A stretch of DNA of 13,092 nucleotides. Origin: SAR86 cluster bacterium. Its GTDB lineage: Bacteria; Pseudomonadota; Gammaproteobacteria; Magnimaribacterales; D2472. The notes under the pieces are model-generated. The model worked only from the letters and a program-made list of their open reading frames with translations, was not told the origin of the DNA and ran no database searches. Shown in pieces: positions 1-6,132 of the stretch. The stretch lies in the NCBI GenBank assembly GCA_016779285.1, contig JADHNV010000024.1, forward strand, positions 1 through 13,092, in the 5' to 3' direction. The position numbers and the translations under genes were made by a program. Numbering within the stretch: the stretch's first letter is position 1; each line of letters starts with the position of its first letter.

Positions 1-563
1 AATCCAGGACACACGGCATTTACCCTAATTGGCCCTAGGTTCCTTGCCATGGATAAAGTCATACTATTTAGAGCTCCCTTTGAGGACGCATAAGCAACTG
101 AACTACCAATTCCTCTGATTCCAGCAATAGAAGAAACGTTTACAACACAGGGATTTGTGCTTTTTAGTAAATGCTCTTTAGCAGCTTTAACCATTTGAAA
201 TGGTCCAATAACATTCACACCATAAATGTAATGAAAATCCTCAGCATCAAGACTATCCAAATCAGAGTGATCCCAGACAAATTTAGTTGTACCTGCATTA
301 TTAATCAGTGCATCAATCCTGCCCCATTTTTCAATAGCTTTATCAATCGTAGCCATGCACTCATCATCATTTGAGACATCAGCCTGAAATGCAAAAACCT
401 CTTGATTTTTATTTGCACAATCTTTGGCCAGTTGCTTGGCATCCTCAATAGAAGACGAACATGTGATCAATACATTCCACCCATTTTCAAAGAGCATTTT
501 TGCAGTAGCAGCTCCAACACCTCTACTACCTCCGGTGACTATAGCAACTGGATGATCTGTCAT
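1..563 (-). CDS. FabG-like short-chain dehydrogenase/reductase, 3' end beyond window
   Basis: NAD(P)(H)-dependent oxidoreductase of the classical SDR family; the substrate cannot be told from sequence. I translated 187 codons by hand on the reverse strand. The Rossmann dinucleotide-binding motif TGGSRGVG is at residues 10-17, the NNAG motif at 88-91, and the active site comprises Ser145, Tyr158 and Lys162 (YASSK), followed by VNAVCPG at 181-187. The reading frame runs off the left edge, so the C-terminal quarter or so is missing. The start ATG (563-561) is preceded by GGAAG at a good distance, the clearest ribosome binding site in this region. It is divergent from ubiG, with 87 bp between them. 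The layout resembles FabG or a sugar/alcohol dehydrogenase more than YciK. The family is certain, the function is open. Confidence 0.9.
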   Translation of the reverse strand, partial: MTDHPVAIVTGGSRGVGAATAKMLFENGWNVLITCSSSIEDAKQLAKDCANKNQEVFAFQADVSNDDECMATIDKAIEKWGRIDALINNAGTTKFVWDHSDLDSLDAEDFHYIYGVNVIGPFQMVKAAKEHLLKSTNPCVVNVSSIAGIRGIGSSVAYASSKGALNSMTLSMARNLGPIRVNAVCPG

Positions 564-587
564 AGTGTTAGCTTCCTTTTATAAAAA

Positions 588-616
588 ATAATAAACTTAC
601 CCATTCTTGCATGCAA
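588..616 (-). promoter_or_regulatory. Candidate sigma70 promoter for the leftward SDR gene
   Basis: On the minus strand TTGCAT (611-616) and TATTAT (588-593) are separated by exactly 17 bp, about 25 bp ahead of the SDR start codon. The -10 matches 5 of 6 consensus bases and the -35 only 3 of 6. The -35 lies within a perfect 10-bp palindrome, TTGCATGCAA (607-616). Found by eye; no transcript evidence. Confidence 0.4.
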
Positions 617-650
617 TGATGTAATCTGCCAATTTATAAGAGTAGTATTT

Positions 651-1352
651 ATGACTCAAAATATTGATCAAAATGAAGTAAATAAATTTGCTAAAATAGC
701 AGAGAGTTGGTGGGATCCAACAGGTGACTTTAAGCCGCTTCATGTAATTAATCCCCTGCGGGCAAACTATATAGACCAAAAATCCGCCTTAAAAAATTTA
801 AAAGTATTAGATGTTGGGTGTGGAGGTGGTCTCCTAGCAGAAGCACTCCATTCAAGAGGAGCGCATGTGACTGCTATTGACGTTACTGAAGCTAACATAG
901 GCGTGGCACGACTTCATGCAGATAAGATGCAAATTAATATTGATTACAGGCTGATCACTGCTGAAGAGTTGGCAAAAAAAGAAAAGGAATCATTTGATGT
1001 GGTTTGTTGTCTGGAAGTAATTGAACATGTCCCTGATCCCGGTCAGCTTATCCAAGCATGCTCTGAGCTTTTAAAGCCCAACGGCCAAATGTTTCTTTCA
1101 ACATTGAATAGGAATGCCAGATCCTTTGTTACAGCAATTCTTGGAGCAGAGTATATTTTTAATATTTTGCCCAAAGGAACGCATGAATGGAATAAGTTTA
1201 TTAAACCAGCAGAGTTAGAAAGGTATATGCGAAATGCTGGCATAAAATTAATTGAAAGTAAGGGGATGTTTTACAATCCAATTTTCCATACTGCAAATTT
1301 GAATAATGACCTCGGAGTCAACTATATGATGCATGGGTCGAAAAATGCCTAA
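651..1352 (+). CDS. ubiG: Ubiquinone biosynthesis O-methyltransferase UbiG
   Basis: SAM-dependent methyltransferase that performs both O-methylations in ubiquinone synthesis (the polyprenyl-catechol step and the final demethylubiquinol step). The 233 residues match the usual UbiG length. The N-terminal family signature with WWDP, FKPLH and INPLR lies at residues 20-37. SAM motif I is VLDVGCGGG (52-60), the acidic ribose-binding region follows near AIDVT (75-79), and LEVIEHV (121-127) is the next motif. The UbiG-specific segment NRNARSF (153-159) through LPKGTHEW (173-180) is present. It is the first gene of a rightward cluster and its last 8 bases overlap the preferred start of the phosphatase. 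The start has only a weak upstream purine stretch. Confidence 0.95.
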   Translation: MTQNIDQNEVNKFAKIAESWWDPTGDFKPLHVINPLRANYIDQKSALKNLKVLDVGCGGGLLAEALHSRGAHVTAIDVTEANIGVARLHADKMQINIDYRLITAEELAKKEKESFDVVCCLEVIEHVPDPGQLIQACSELLKPNGQMFLSTLNRNARSFVTAILGAEYIFNILPKGTHEWNKFIKPAELERYMRNAGIKLIESKGMFYNPIFHTANLNNDLGVNYMMHGSKNA

Positions 1353-1992
1353 AGGCGTTTTATTTGATCTTGATGGCACTCTTTTAGATTCTGCTCCAGA
1401 CTTTATTGCGAGCTTAGATAATTTGCTTGAAAAGTATAATCAACCAAAACTAGATCCTGAAATCATTCGAAGTCACGTATCTGATGGAAGTTGGAAACTT
1501 GTAAGTTTAGGCTTCAACATCGGCATGTCAGATGATAAGTGTGCTGCTTTAAGAGAAGAACTATTAGAAGAATATGAATTAAATCTTTTACAGCACGGCG
1601 GTCCTTTTGATGGCATTAAAGAAATGCTGGGTTCCTTAAAAGAGGATAATATCCCCTATGGGATTGTGACTAACAAGCCCTTACGTTTTGCCCAGTCAAT
1701 CTTAAGGAATGAGGCGACCTTTAGAAATTGCAAAACTCTGATATGTCCTGATCACTTAAATGCTATCAAGCCAGATCCTGAAGGAATTTTAAGGGGCTGT
1801 AAGGATTTGGGCATTCATCCTGCTGAATGCATCTATGTTGGCGATCATAAGAAAGATCTTGAAGCGGGGCTAAATGCAGGCACTCAAGTGATTGCTTGTT
1901 ATTATGGATATTCACTTAAAAATGATCACAACGAACATATTCTTGGAGCAAATCATCCAAGCGATCTTTATCAATTAATTTCACAACTATAA
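1345..1992 (+). CDS. mupP: HAD-family phosphatase, MupP-like (MurNAc-6-P phosphatase / Gph family)
   Basis: Haloacid-dehalogenase-type phosphatase of 215 residues. The nucleophile motif FDLDGTLLD gives Asp8 and Asp10; TNKP (109-112) supplies the second motif, KPDPE (142-146) the lysine, and GDHKKD (166-171) the metal-binding acids. Generic annotation would be phosphoglycolate phosphatase. However, SAPDFI (16-21), TNKPxRFA (109-116), LICPDH (132-137) and the C-terminal GYS...DHNEH segment resemble Pseudomonas MupP, and MupP sits between ubiG and yciK there, as here. MupP dephosphorylates N-acetylmuramic acid 6-phosphate during peptidoglycan recycling. An alternative ATG at 1333 adds four residues; 1345 is preferred because the protein then begins with MPKGVLFDLDGT, as in relatives. 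Family certain, substrate inferred. Confidence 0.85.
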   Translation: MPKGVLFDLDGTLLDSAPDFIASLDNLLEKYNQPKLDPEIIRSHVSDGSWKLVSLGFNIGMSDDKCAALREELLEEYELNLLQHGGPFDGIKEMLGSLKEDNIPYGIVTNKPLRFAQSILRNEATFRNCKTLICPDHLNAIKPDPEGILRGCKDLGIHPAECIYVGDHKKDLEAGLNAGTQVIACYYGYSLKNDHNEHILGANHPSDLYQLISQL

Positions 1993-1994
1993 CA

Positions 1995-2741
1995 ATGGAT
2001 CTTTCTAATAGAACAATACTGATCACAGGTTCAACCGATGGAATTGGTAAAGTTTTAGCAATTGAGTTTTCAAAATTGGGGTCCAATATTATTCTTTTAG
2101 GTAGGGACTCTTTAAAGCTAGACAAAGTTTATGATCAACTTGAACAATCTTTTCCATCGCAAAAGCACTTAATCTTGGAAGCTGATCTTAGTCTATTAAA
2201 CAATGAATCAGCGCATGAAATTTTCAATGCAATTGCTGGGGAGTTTACTTCACTAGACGGCATCATCCACAATGCTGCAATCTTAGGCACAATGACAACC
2301 TTGGAAGATTACGAATTGTCACGATGGGATGAGGTTTTAAATGTTAATCTCAGAGCTCCATTTCTGCTTACCAAAACATTGAAAACAATGCTTGAATCAT
2401 CAATGCTCCCGAGAATCATTTTTACTTCATCTGGAGTAGCAAATGTAGGTAGAGCTTTTTGGGGCGCCTACTCAGTTTCAAAATTTGGTTTAAAGGGATT
2501 GGCGGAAATTTTTGCTAACGAGCTAGAAACCACATCCCCCATTAAAGTATTTAATTTTGATCCTGGTGCAACCCAAACAAAAATGAGGGCATCAGCAAGA
2601 CCTGCTGAAAACCCTAATTCTCTCAAAACTCCCAGCGATCTTGTGGACTGTTACTTATGGTTTTTTAGCGAAGAAAGCTCTGATTCAAAGCAGAACTACT
2701 ATGAATATGCTGATCTGTCTCAGAAAGTTAAGGCACGCTAA
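1995..2741 (+). CDS. yciK: YciK-type short-chain oxidoreductase
   Basis: Classical SDR fold, 248 residues. TGSTDGIG (11-18) binds the cofactor, HNAA (92-95) replaces NNAG, and the catalytic residues are Ser146, Tyr159 and Lys163. YciK-specific features are LGRD (35-38), the GRAFWGAYSVSKF stretch (152-164), the TxMRASARPxE segment (195-205) and LKTPSDL (210-216), all matching my memory of E. coli YciK. The physiological substrate of YciK is not established. It starts two bases after the phosphatase stop and ends the ubiG cluster. Its retention in this operon recalls Pseudomonas, where yciK also follows the mupP gene. Confidence 0.9.
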   Translation: MDLSNRTILITGSTDGIGKVLAIEFSKLGSNIILLGRDSLKLDKVYDQLEQSFPSQKHLILEADLSLLNNESAHEIFNAIAGEFTSLDGIIHNAAILGTMTTLEDYELSRWDEVLNVNLRAPFLLTKTLKTMLESSMLPRIIFTSSGVANVGRAFWGAYSVSKFGLKGLAEIFANELETTSPIKVFNFDPGATQTKMRASARPAENPNSLKTPSDLVDCYLWFFSEESSDSKQNYYEYADLSQKVKAR

Positions 2742-2788
2742 AGAGACTTAAATATATTCTCCTCGGTCTAAGTTAAAATTTTTTTCTT

Positions 2789-2815
2789 AAATTTACAATT
2801 AAGCCTTGTAAGTTT
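2789..2815 (+). terminator. Weak hairpin between convergent yciK and rluB
   Basis: Bases 2789-2798 can pair with 2806-2815 (ten pairs, one G-U) around a 7-nt loop, and the plus strand continues T-rich through the rluB stop. The stem is AT-rich, so a rightward terminator for the ubiG cluster is only plausible. No clear U-run follows on the minus strand. Confidence 0.35.
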
Positions 2816-2817
2816 TC

Positions 2818-3540
2818 TTAATTTCCATAATTTTGAAGTTCTTGAATTTGAGATTCGGTCAAGTTCATGCATGATCCCTCTCTCAGAGTAGAAGGTAAAA
2901 AAATTGGCCCGATTCTAACTCTTTTCAATCTACTAACTTCTAAATCTTGAGATTCAAACAGTTTTCTAACCTCACGATTTTTTCCAGTAAGCATACAAAC
3001 TGAAAACCATTGGTTCGAGCTTTGTTTTTCTCCTGGCACGATATCGGAAAATTTATACACTTCATTTTCAATTTTCACACCTGAAAGCATATTTTTTTTC
3101 TTCTGCTCGTTGAAATGACCTCTCGCTCTAACAAGATATTCTCGATCAATTTCAAATGAGGGATGCATAAGTTGATGGGCCATTGCTCCATCATTGGTAA
3201 ATAACATCAAACCAGAGGTATTAATATCCAGTCTTCCAACTGCAATCCAATCAGGCTCATTTTCAACTTTTGGTAAAAAATCAAAAACGAGTTTAATTTT
3301 TTTCTCATCTTTCCTTGAAGACAAAACTCCAGGTGGTTTATTCAACATTATGATTTTTAAGTCAGCAGTTTTTAAAACCACTTTTTGGTTGTCAAAAATT
3401 ACCTCATCCGTTTCAGAGACTTTTGTTCCCAAAGAGGCTATTTCACCGTTAACAAAAATTTTATTCTCTTTGATTAATTGCTCACATGAACGCCTTGAAC
3501 CCAAGCCAGCTTGAGCCAAAAACTTCTGCAATCGAAGCAT
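2818..3540 (-). CDS. rluB: 23S rRNA pseudouridine synthase, RluB type
   Basis: Isomerises a uridine of 23S rRNA (position 2605 in E. coli for RluB). The 240-residue protein has an N-terminal S4 RNA-binding domain (about 1-48: RLQKFLAQAG, SRRSCEQLI, FVNGE) followed by the RsuA/RluB catalytic domain. KPPGVLSS (68-75), the catalytic Asp105 in GRLDINTSGLML, and GKNREVRKLFE (186-196) are all present. E. coli RluB is longer (about 290 residues) because of a C-terminal tail that is absent here. RluB rather than RluE/RluF is favoured by the position directly behind scpB, a common arrangement. The start is 4 bp after the scpB stop. Confidence 0.92.
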   Translation of the reverse strand: MLRLQKFLAQAGLGSRRSCEQLIKENKIFVNGEIASLGTKVSETDEVIFDNQKVVLKTADLKIIMLNKPPGVLSSRKDEKKIKLVFDFLPKVENEPDWIAVGRLDINTSGLMLFTNDGAMAHQLMHPSFEIDREYLVRARGHFNEQKKKNMLSGVKIENEVYKFSDIVPGEKQSSNQWFSVCMLTGKNREVRKLFESQDLEVSRLKRVRIGPIFLPSTLREGSCMNLTESQIQELQNYGN

Positions 3541-3544
3541 GCGT

Positions 3545-4108
3545 TTAGCCAGCTTCTAACTGATCCAGGGCTTCATCAGCTGGTAAAGCCTCAGGAAGCG
3601 GTGGTAAATCATTAATTGATTTGAGGTTTAAATCATTTAAAAAGTTTTTAGTTGTCTCATAAAGAGCAGGCCTGCCTGGAACATCCCTGTAACCTGCTAC
3701 CTTAACCCACTCTCTATCAAGCAATGATCTGATTATTTGAGTGCTAACAGTGACACCTCTGATGTCTTCGATGTCACCTCTAGTTACAGGTTGCTTATAA
3801 GCAATAATAGATATGGTCTCCATTAATGCTTTAGAGAGTCTGCTAGAGGCATCGTTCCATAATGGATAAAGGCAATCGCCATAACTCTCTCTGATCTGCA
3901 TTCTAAAACCTGATGCAACCTCTTTAATTTCAATGGAGCTATCGGCATATCTTTCCTCAAGAGTATTTAAAGCAACTTTAATACTGGTTAAATCTACTTC
4001 TATATTCTGAGATCCCATTAGAGTTTTCATCTCAGATAATCGCATAGGTCTGCCTGCACCAAAAAGAATGGACTCAACAATATTGGGTAAGTTTTGTAAA
4101 TCGGTCAT
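3545..4108 (-). CDS. scpB: Segregation and condensation protein B (ScpB)
   Basis: Winged-helix partner of the SMC-ScpAB condensin, which compacts and segregates chromosomes by clamping ScpA onto SMC. The 187 residues match the family size. The N-terminal LPNIVESILFGAGRPMRLSEM region (about 7-27) and the middle EVASGFRMQ, ALMETISIIAYKQPVTRGDIEDIRG and VAGYRDVPGRPALYETT stretches are typical ScpB sequence across its two winged-helix domains. The ATG follows the scpA TAG without a gap, and a GGAG inside the last scpA codons is well placed as its ribosome binding site, consistent with translational coupling. Confidence 0.95.
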   Translation of the reverse strand: MTDLQNLPNIVESILFGAGRPMRLSEMKTLMGSQNIEVDLTSIKVALNTLEERYADSSIEIKEVASGFRMQIRESYGDCLYPLWNDASSRLSKALMETISIIAYKQPVTRGDIEDIRGVTVSTQIIRSLLDREWVKVAGYRDVPGRPALYETTKNFLNDLNLKSINDLPPLPEALPADEALDQLEAG

Positions 4109-4903
4109 CTAATGCACTCCTCGATTGGTTGATTTGAGATAAAGTTGATTAGAGTCAGGGTTTTGAATAAGCTCGACATGTCCATCTTTAGCTAGATCCA
4201 AAGATGCAAGCAAAGCAACGACAACTCCCTTCTTGCCTTCTTTTTTCTGATAAGTTTGAAAGAATTGAATCACGTTTCTTTTATTGAGAATTGATAAAAT
4301 CAAAGCAATTCTATCTTGAGTGGATAATTCCTCGAAATGAATTTCATGATGCGCCGAAAATTTAGGACGCATTGAAGCCTCCTGAAAGAGTGCTGCAAGT
4401 TCTTGGGCTGATATATCTAAGGGTGTTTCACGTTCTTGAAATTTTGGCAAGGCAGTTGATGCAAGAAAGAAGTCTCTATCTAATCTTGGTAAATTAGAGA
4501 TAGACTCAGATGCAGTTTTATACCTTTGATATTCTTGTAACCTTCGAATAAGTTCTGATCGAGGGTCTTGCTCCTCCTCTTCTTCTTCAGATTGAGGGAT
4601 CAACATCCTAGATTTAATATGAGCAAGGGTTGCAGCCATTACCAAATAATCAGCTGCGAGTTCAATTTTTAATGCATCCATTAATTCAATATATTGGATG
4701 TACTGATCTGTAATCTCAGAGAGATCTAAATCCAGAATGTTAATATCTTTTTTTTGGATCAAGTAAAGCAATACATCCATTGGCCCAGAAAAATCTTCCA
4801 AGTAGATCTCCAAAGCTTCAGGTGGAATAAATAAGTCGTCAGGAAGTTGGGTTAAAGCCTCACCTTTAAATTGTGGAAATTCTAGTTGCGCTTGAGACTT
4901 CAT
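4109..4903 (-). CDS. scpA: Segregation and condensation protein A (ScpA kleisin)
   Basis: Kleisin subunit bridging the SMC dimer. Residues about 38-75 contain the family N-terminal helix bundle: FSGPMDVLLYLIQKKDINIL followed by LSEITDQYIQYI. ADYLVMAATLAHIKSRMLIP (84-103) follows, then an acidic linker SEEEEEEQDPR and the RRLQEYQRYK helix. The C-terminal part (about 195-225) forms the small winged-helix that binds SMC heads. Length 264 residues is normal. It is the first gene of the scpA-scpB-rluB operon and is divergent from aroG. The first 30 or so residues are not conserved in most relatives, so a later start is possible but no better ATG is seen. Confidence 0.95.
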   Translation of the reverse strand: MKSQAQLEFPQFKGEALTQLPDDLFIPPEALEIYLEDFSGPMDVLLYLIQKKDINILDLDLSEITDQYIQYIELMDALKIELAADYLVMAATLAHIKSRMLIPQSEEEEEEQDPRSELIRRLQEYQRYKTASESISNLPRLDRDFFLASTALPKFQERETPLDISAQELAALFQEASMRPKFSAHHEIHFEELSTQDRIALILSILNKRNVIQFFQTYQKKEGKKGVVVALLASLDLAKDGHVELIQNPDSNQLYLKSTNRGVH

Positions 4904-4919
4904 AAGTTCAATTTATACA
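4892..4919 (+). promoter_or_regulatory. Candidate sigma70 promoter for aroG
   Basis: TTGAGA (4892-4897, 5 of 6 to consensus), a 16-bp spacer and TATACA (4914-4919, 4 of 6) would start a rightward transcript near 4926. The -35 lies inside the first codons of the divergent scpA, and the -10 touches the left arm of the inverted repeat. A promoter nearer aroG cannot be excluded. Confidence 0.35.
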
Positions 4920-4960
4920 AGATGCTGTAATTATATGCCTTTTTTAACACAACATCTTGT
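4917..4960. promoter_or_regulatory. Inverted repeat around the scpA -10 box (candidate shared operator)
   Basis: Arms ACAAGATGCTGT (4917-4928) and ACAACATCTTGT (4949-4960) are inverted repeats with a single mismatch, and their centres are 32 bp apart, about three helical turns. A perfect TATAAT on the minus strand (4930-4935) sits between them, so the arms cover the expected -35 and start site of scpA. The -35 at 17-bp spacing (AAGATG) is poor. In a minus-strand transcript the mismatch would be a G-U pair, so an RNA hairpin is an alternative reading. Confidence 0.45.
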
Positions 4961-5018
4961 GATTTTTAATAAAAATATTGCCTTAAAAGTTTTCTTTAAA
5001 GCATTTACAAGGCCTTAA
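4935..5018 (+). promoter_or_regulatory. Phe-rich small ORF upstream of aroG, possible leader peptide
   Basis: An ATG at 4935 opens a 27-codon frame that ends with TAA at 5016-5018. Five codons are Phe (residues 3, 11, 20, 21, 24), with three of them in the last eight codons (VFFKAFTRP). It is followed by a hairpin and U8 run before aroG. No Shine-Dalgarno is visible, and AT-rich sequence alone would give about two Phe codons in this length, so this is a hypothesis. Confidence 0.25.
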
Positions 5019-5055
5019 AAAGAATTAATTAGATCGGAGAAAGCCTATTTTTTTT
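5010..5055 (+). terminator. Hairpin plus U8 run in the aroG leader (candidate attenuator)
   Basis: AGGC-C-TT (5010-5016) can pair with AAGCCT (5041-5046) leaving one bulged C and a 24-nt loop, followed by TATTTTTTTT with eight consecutive T at 5048-5055. The stem is short and the loop long, so it is weak by itself. Its position, 25 bp before the aroG ATG and overlapping the end of the Phe-rich frame, is what suggests attenuation. An alternative pairing exists: TTCTTT (4992-4997) with AAAGAA (5019-5024). Confidence 0.35.
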
Positions 5056-5079
5056 ATTTATTTACATTAATATTTGTGC

Positions 5080-6132
5080 ATGGAATCCATTTACCACACA
5101 GACAATACAAGAATTGTTGAGAAATTCGATCTCATTACGCCTAATGAGGTAATATCAGAATATCCTTTGACAGACGAGATTTCTAAATTAGTTTATGGAA
5201 CGCGGAATGAAGTGAGCCAAATTTTGCATGGTAAAGATGACAGAGTAATTGTGATTTGTGGACCTTGCTCTATTCATGATCCCGAATCTGCAATTGAATA
5301 TGCCAAATTATTAAAAGAAGCAAGAGACTCATTGAATACAAATTTATTAATAATTATGAGAGTCTATTTTGAAAAACCTAGAACAACAGTAGGCTGGAAA
5401 GGTTTGATCAATGATCCAGATATAAATGAAAGTTATGATGCGAATAAAGGTTTAATGCTGGCAAGAAAAATTCTTAAAGATATTGCTGCTATGGGTCTGC
5501 CAGTTGGTACAGAGTTCTTAGATCCGATTTCTCCTCAGTATGTTGCTGATCTTGTTTCCTGGGGAGCTATTGGAGCTAGAACAGCAGAAAGTCAATGTCA
5601 TAGAGAGTTAGCCTCTGGTCTTTCGTGCCCGGTGGGCATTAAAAATGGTACTACTGGGGCTCTAAAACCTGCAATTGATGGTATTCAAGCTGCAAATCAT
5701 CCTCATGTATTTTTTTCAAATACCAAGGATGGGCGAGTCTCCATTTATAAAACATCTGGAAATTCTGATTCACACATTATTTTAAGAGGCGGAAAAGAGC
5801 CTAACTTTAGCTCAGAAGCTATTCAAAAAACATTAACTGCATTGATTGAAGCTGATGTTAATAACTCTATTATGGTTGATGCGAGTCATGGAAATAGCCA
5901 GAAACAATTTAAAAAGCAAATTGATGTCGTAAAGGACTTAGCTAATCAAATTTCATCTGGCAATCAAAATTTAAGAGGCCTGATGCTCGAGAGTCATCTG
6001 GTTGAAGGTAACCAGAGCATCACTGATAACCTTACATATGGTCAAAGTATTACAGATGCATGCATGAACTGGGATGACACATTTAATTGCCTCAATATAA
6101 TCAGTGAAGCTGTCCAAAAGAGGCGAGGGTAA
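5080..6132 (+). CDS. aroG: 3-deoxy-7-phosphoheptulonate (DAHP) synthase, AroG/AroF type
   Basis: Class I-alpha DAHP synthase joining phosphoenolpyruvate and erythrose 4-phosphate, the first step of the shikimate pathway. With the ATG at 5080 it has 350 residues, the length of E. coli AroG. Predicted metal ligands are Cys63 (GPCSIHD), His270 (DASHGN), Glu304 (LMLESH) and Asp326 (SITDAC). FEKPRTTVGWKGLINDP (97-113), GAIGARTAESQ (162-172), ASGLSCPVG (178-186) and IILRGGKEPN (233-242) are family signatures. The allosteric patch LDPISPQY (147-154) has the AroF-type Pro where AroG has Met, so the effector amino acid is uncertain. A TTG two codons upstream is an alternative start. No good Shine-Dalgarno is visible. 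Confidence 0.95.
   Translation: MESIYHTDNTRIVEKFDLITPNEVISEYPLTDEISKLVYGTRNEVSQILHGKDDRVIVICGPCSIHDPESAIEYAKLLKEARDSLNTNLLIIMRVYFEKPRTTVGWKGLINDPDINESYDANKGLMLARKILKDIAAMGLPVGTEFLDPISPQYVADLVSWGAIGARTAESQCHRELASGLSCPVGIKNGTTGALKPAIDGIQAANHPHVFFSNTKDGRVSIYKTSGNSDSHIILRGGKEPNFSSEAIQKTLTALIEADVNNSIMVDASHGNSQKQFKKQIDVVKDLANQISSGNQNLRGLMLESHLVEGNQSITDNLTYGQSITDACMNWDDTFNCLNIISEAVQKRRG

Noticed and set aside
171..374. Plus-strand ORF opposite the left-edge SDR gene
   Set aside because: The minus-strand frame carries complete SDR motifs and a ribosome binding site; the plus frame is its antisense shadow.
607..616. TTGCATGCAA palindrome as a specific regulator site between the SDR gene and ubiG
   Set aside because: Only 10 bp; short palindromes around GCATGC recur in the window, so chance is a sufficient explanation.
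3194..3514. 106-codon plus-strand ORF inside rluB
   Set aside because: Antisense to the S4 and catalytic domains of RluB; low-complexity product without recognisable features.
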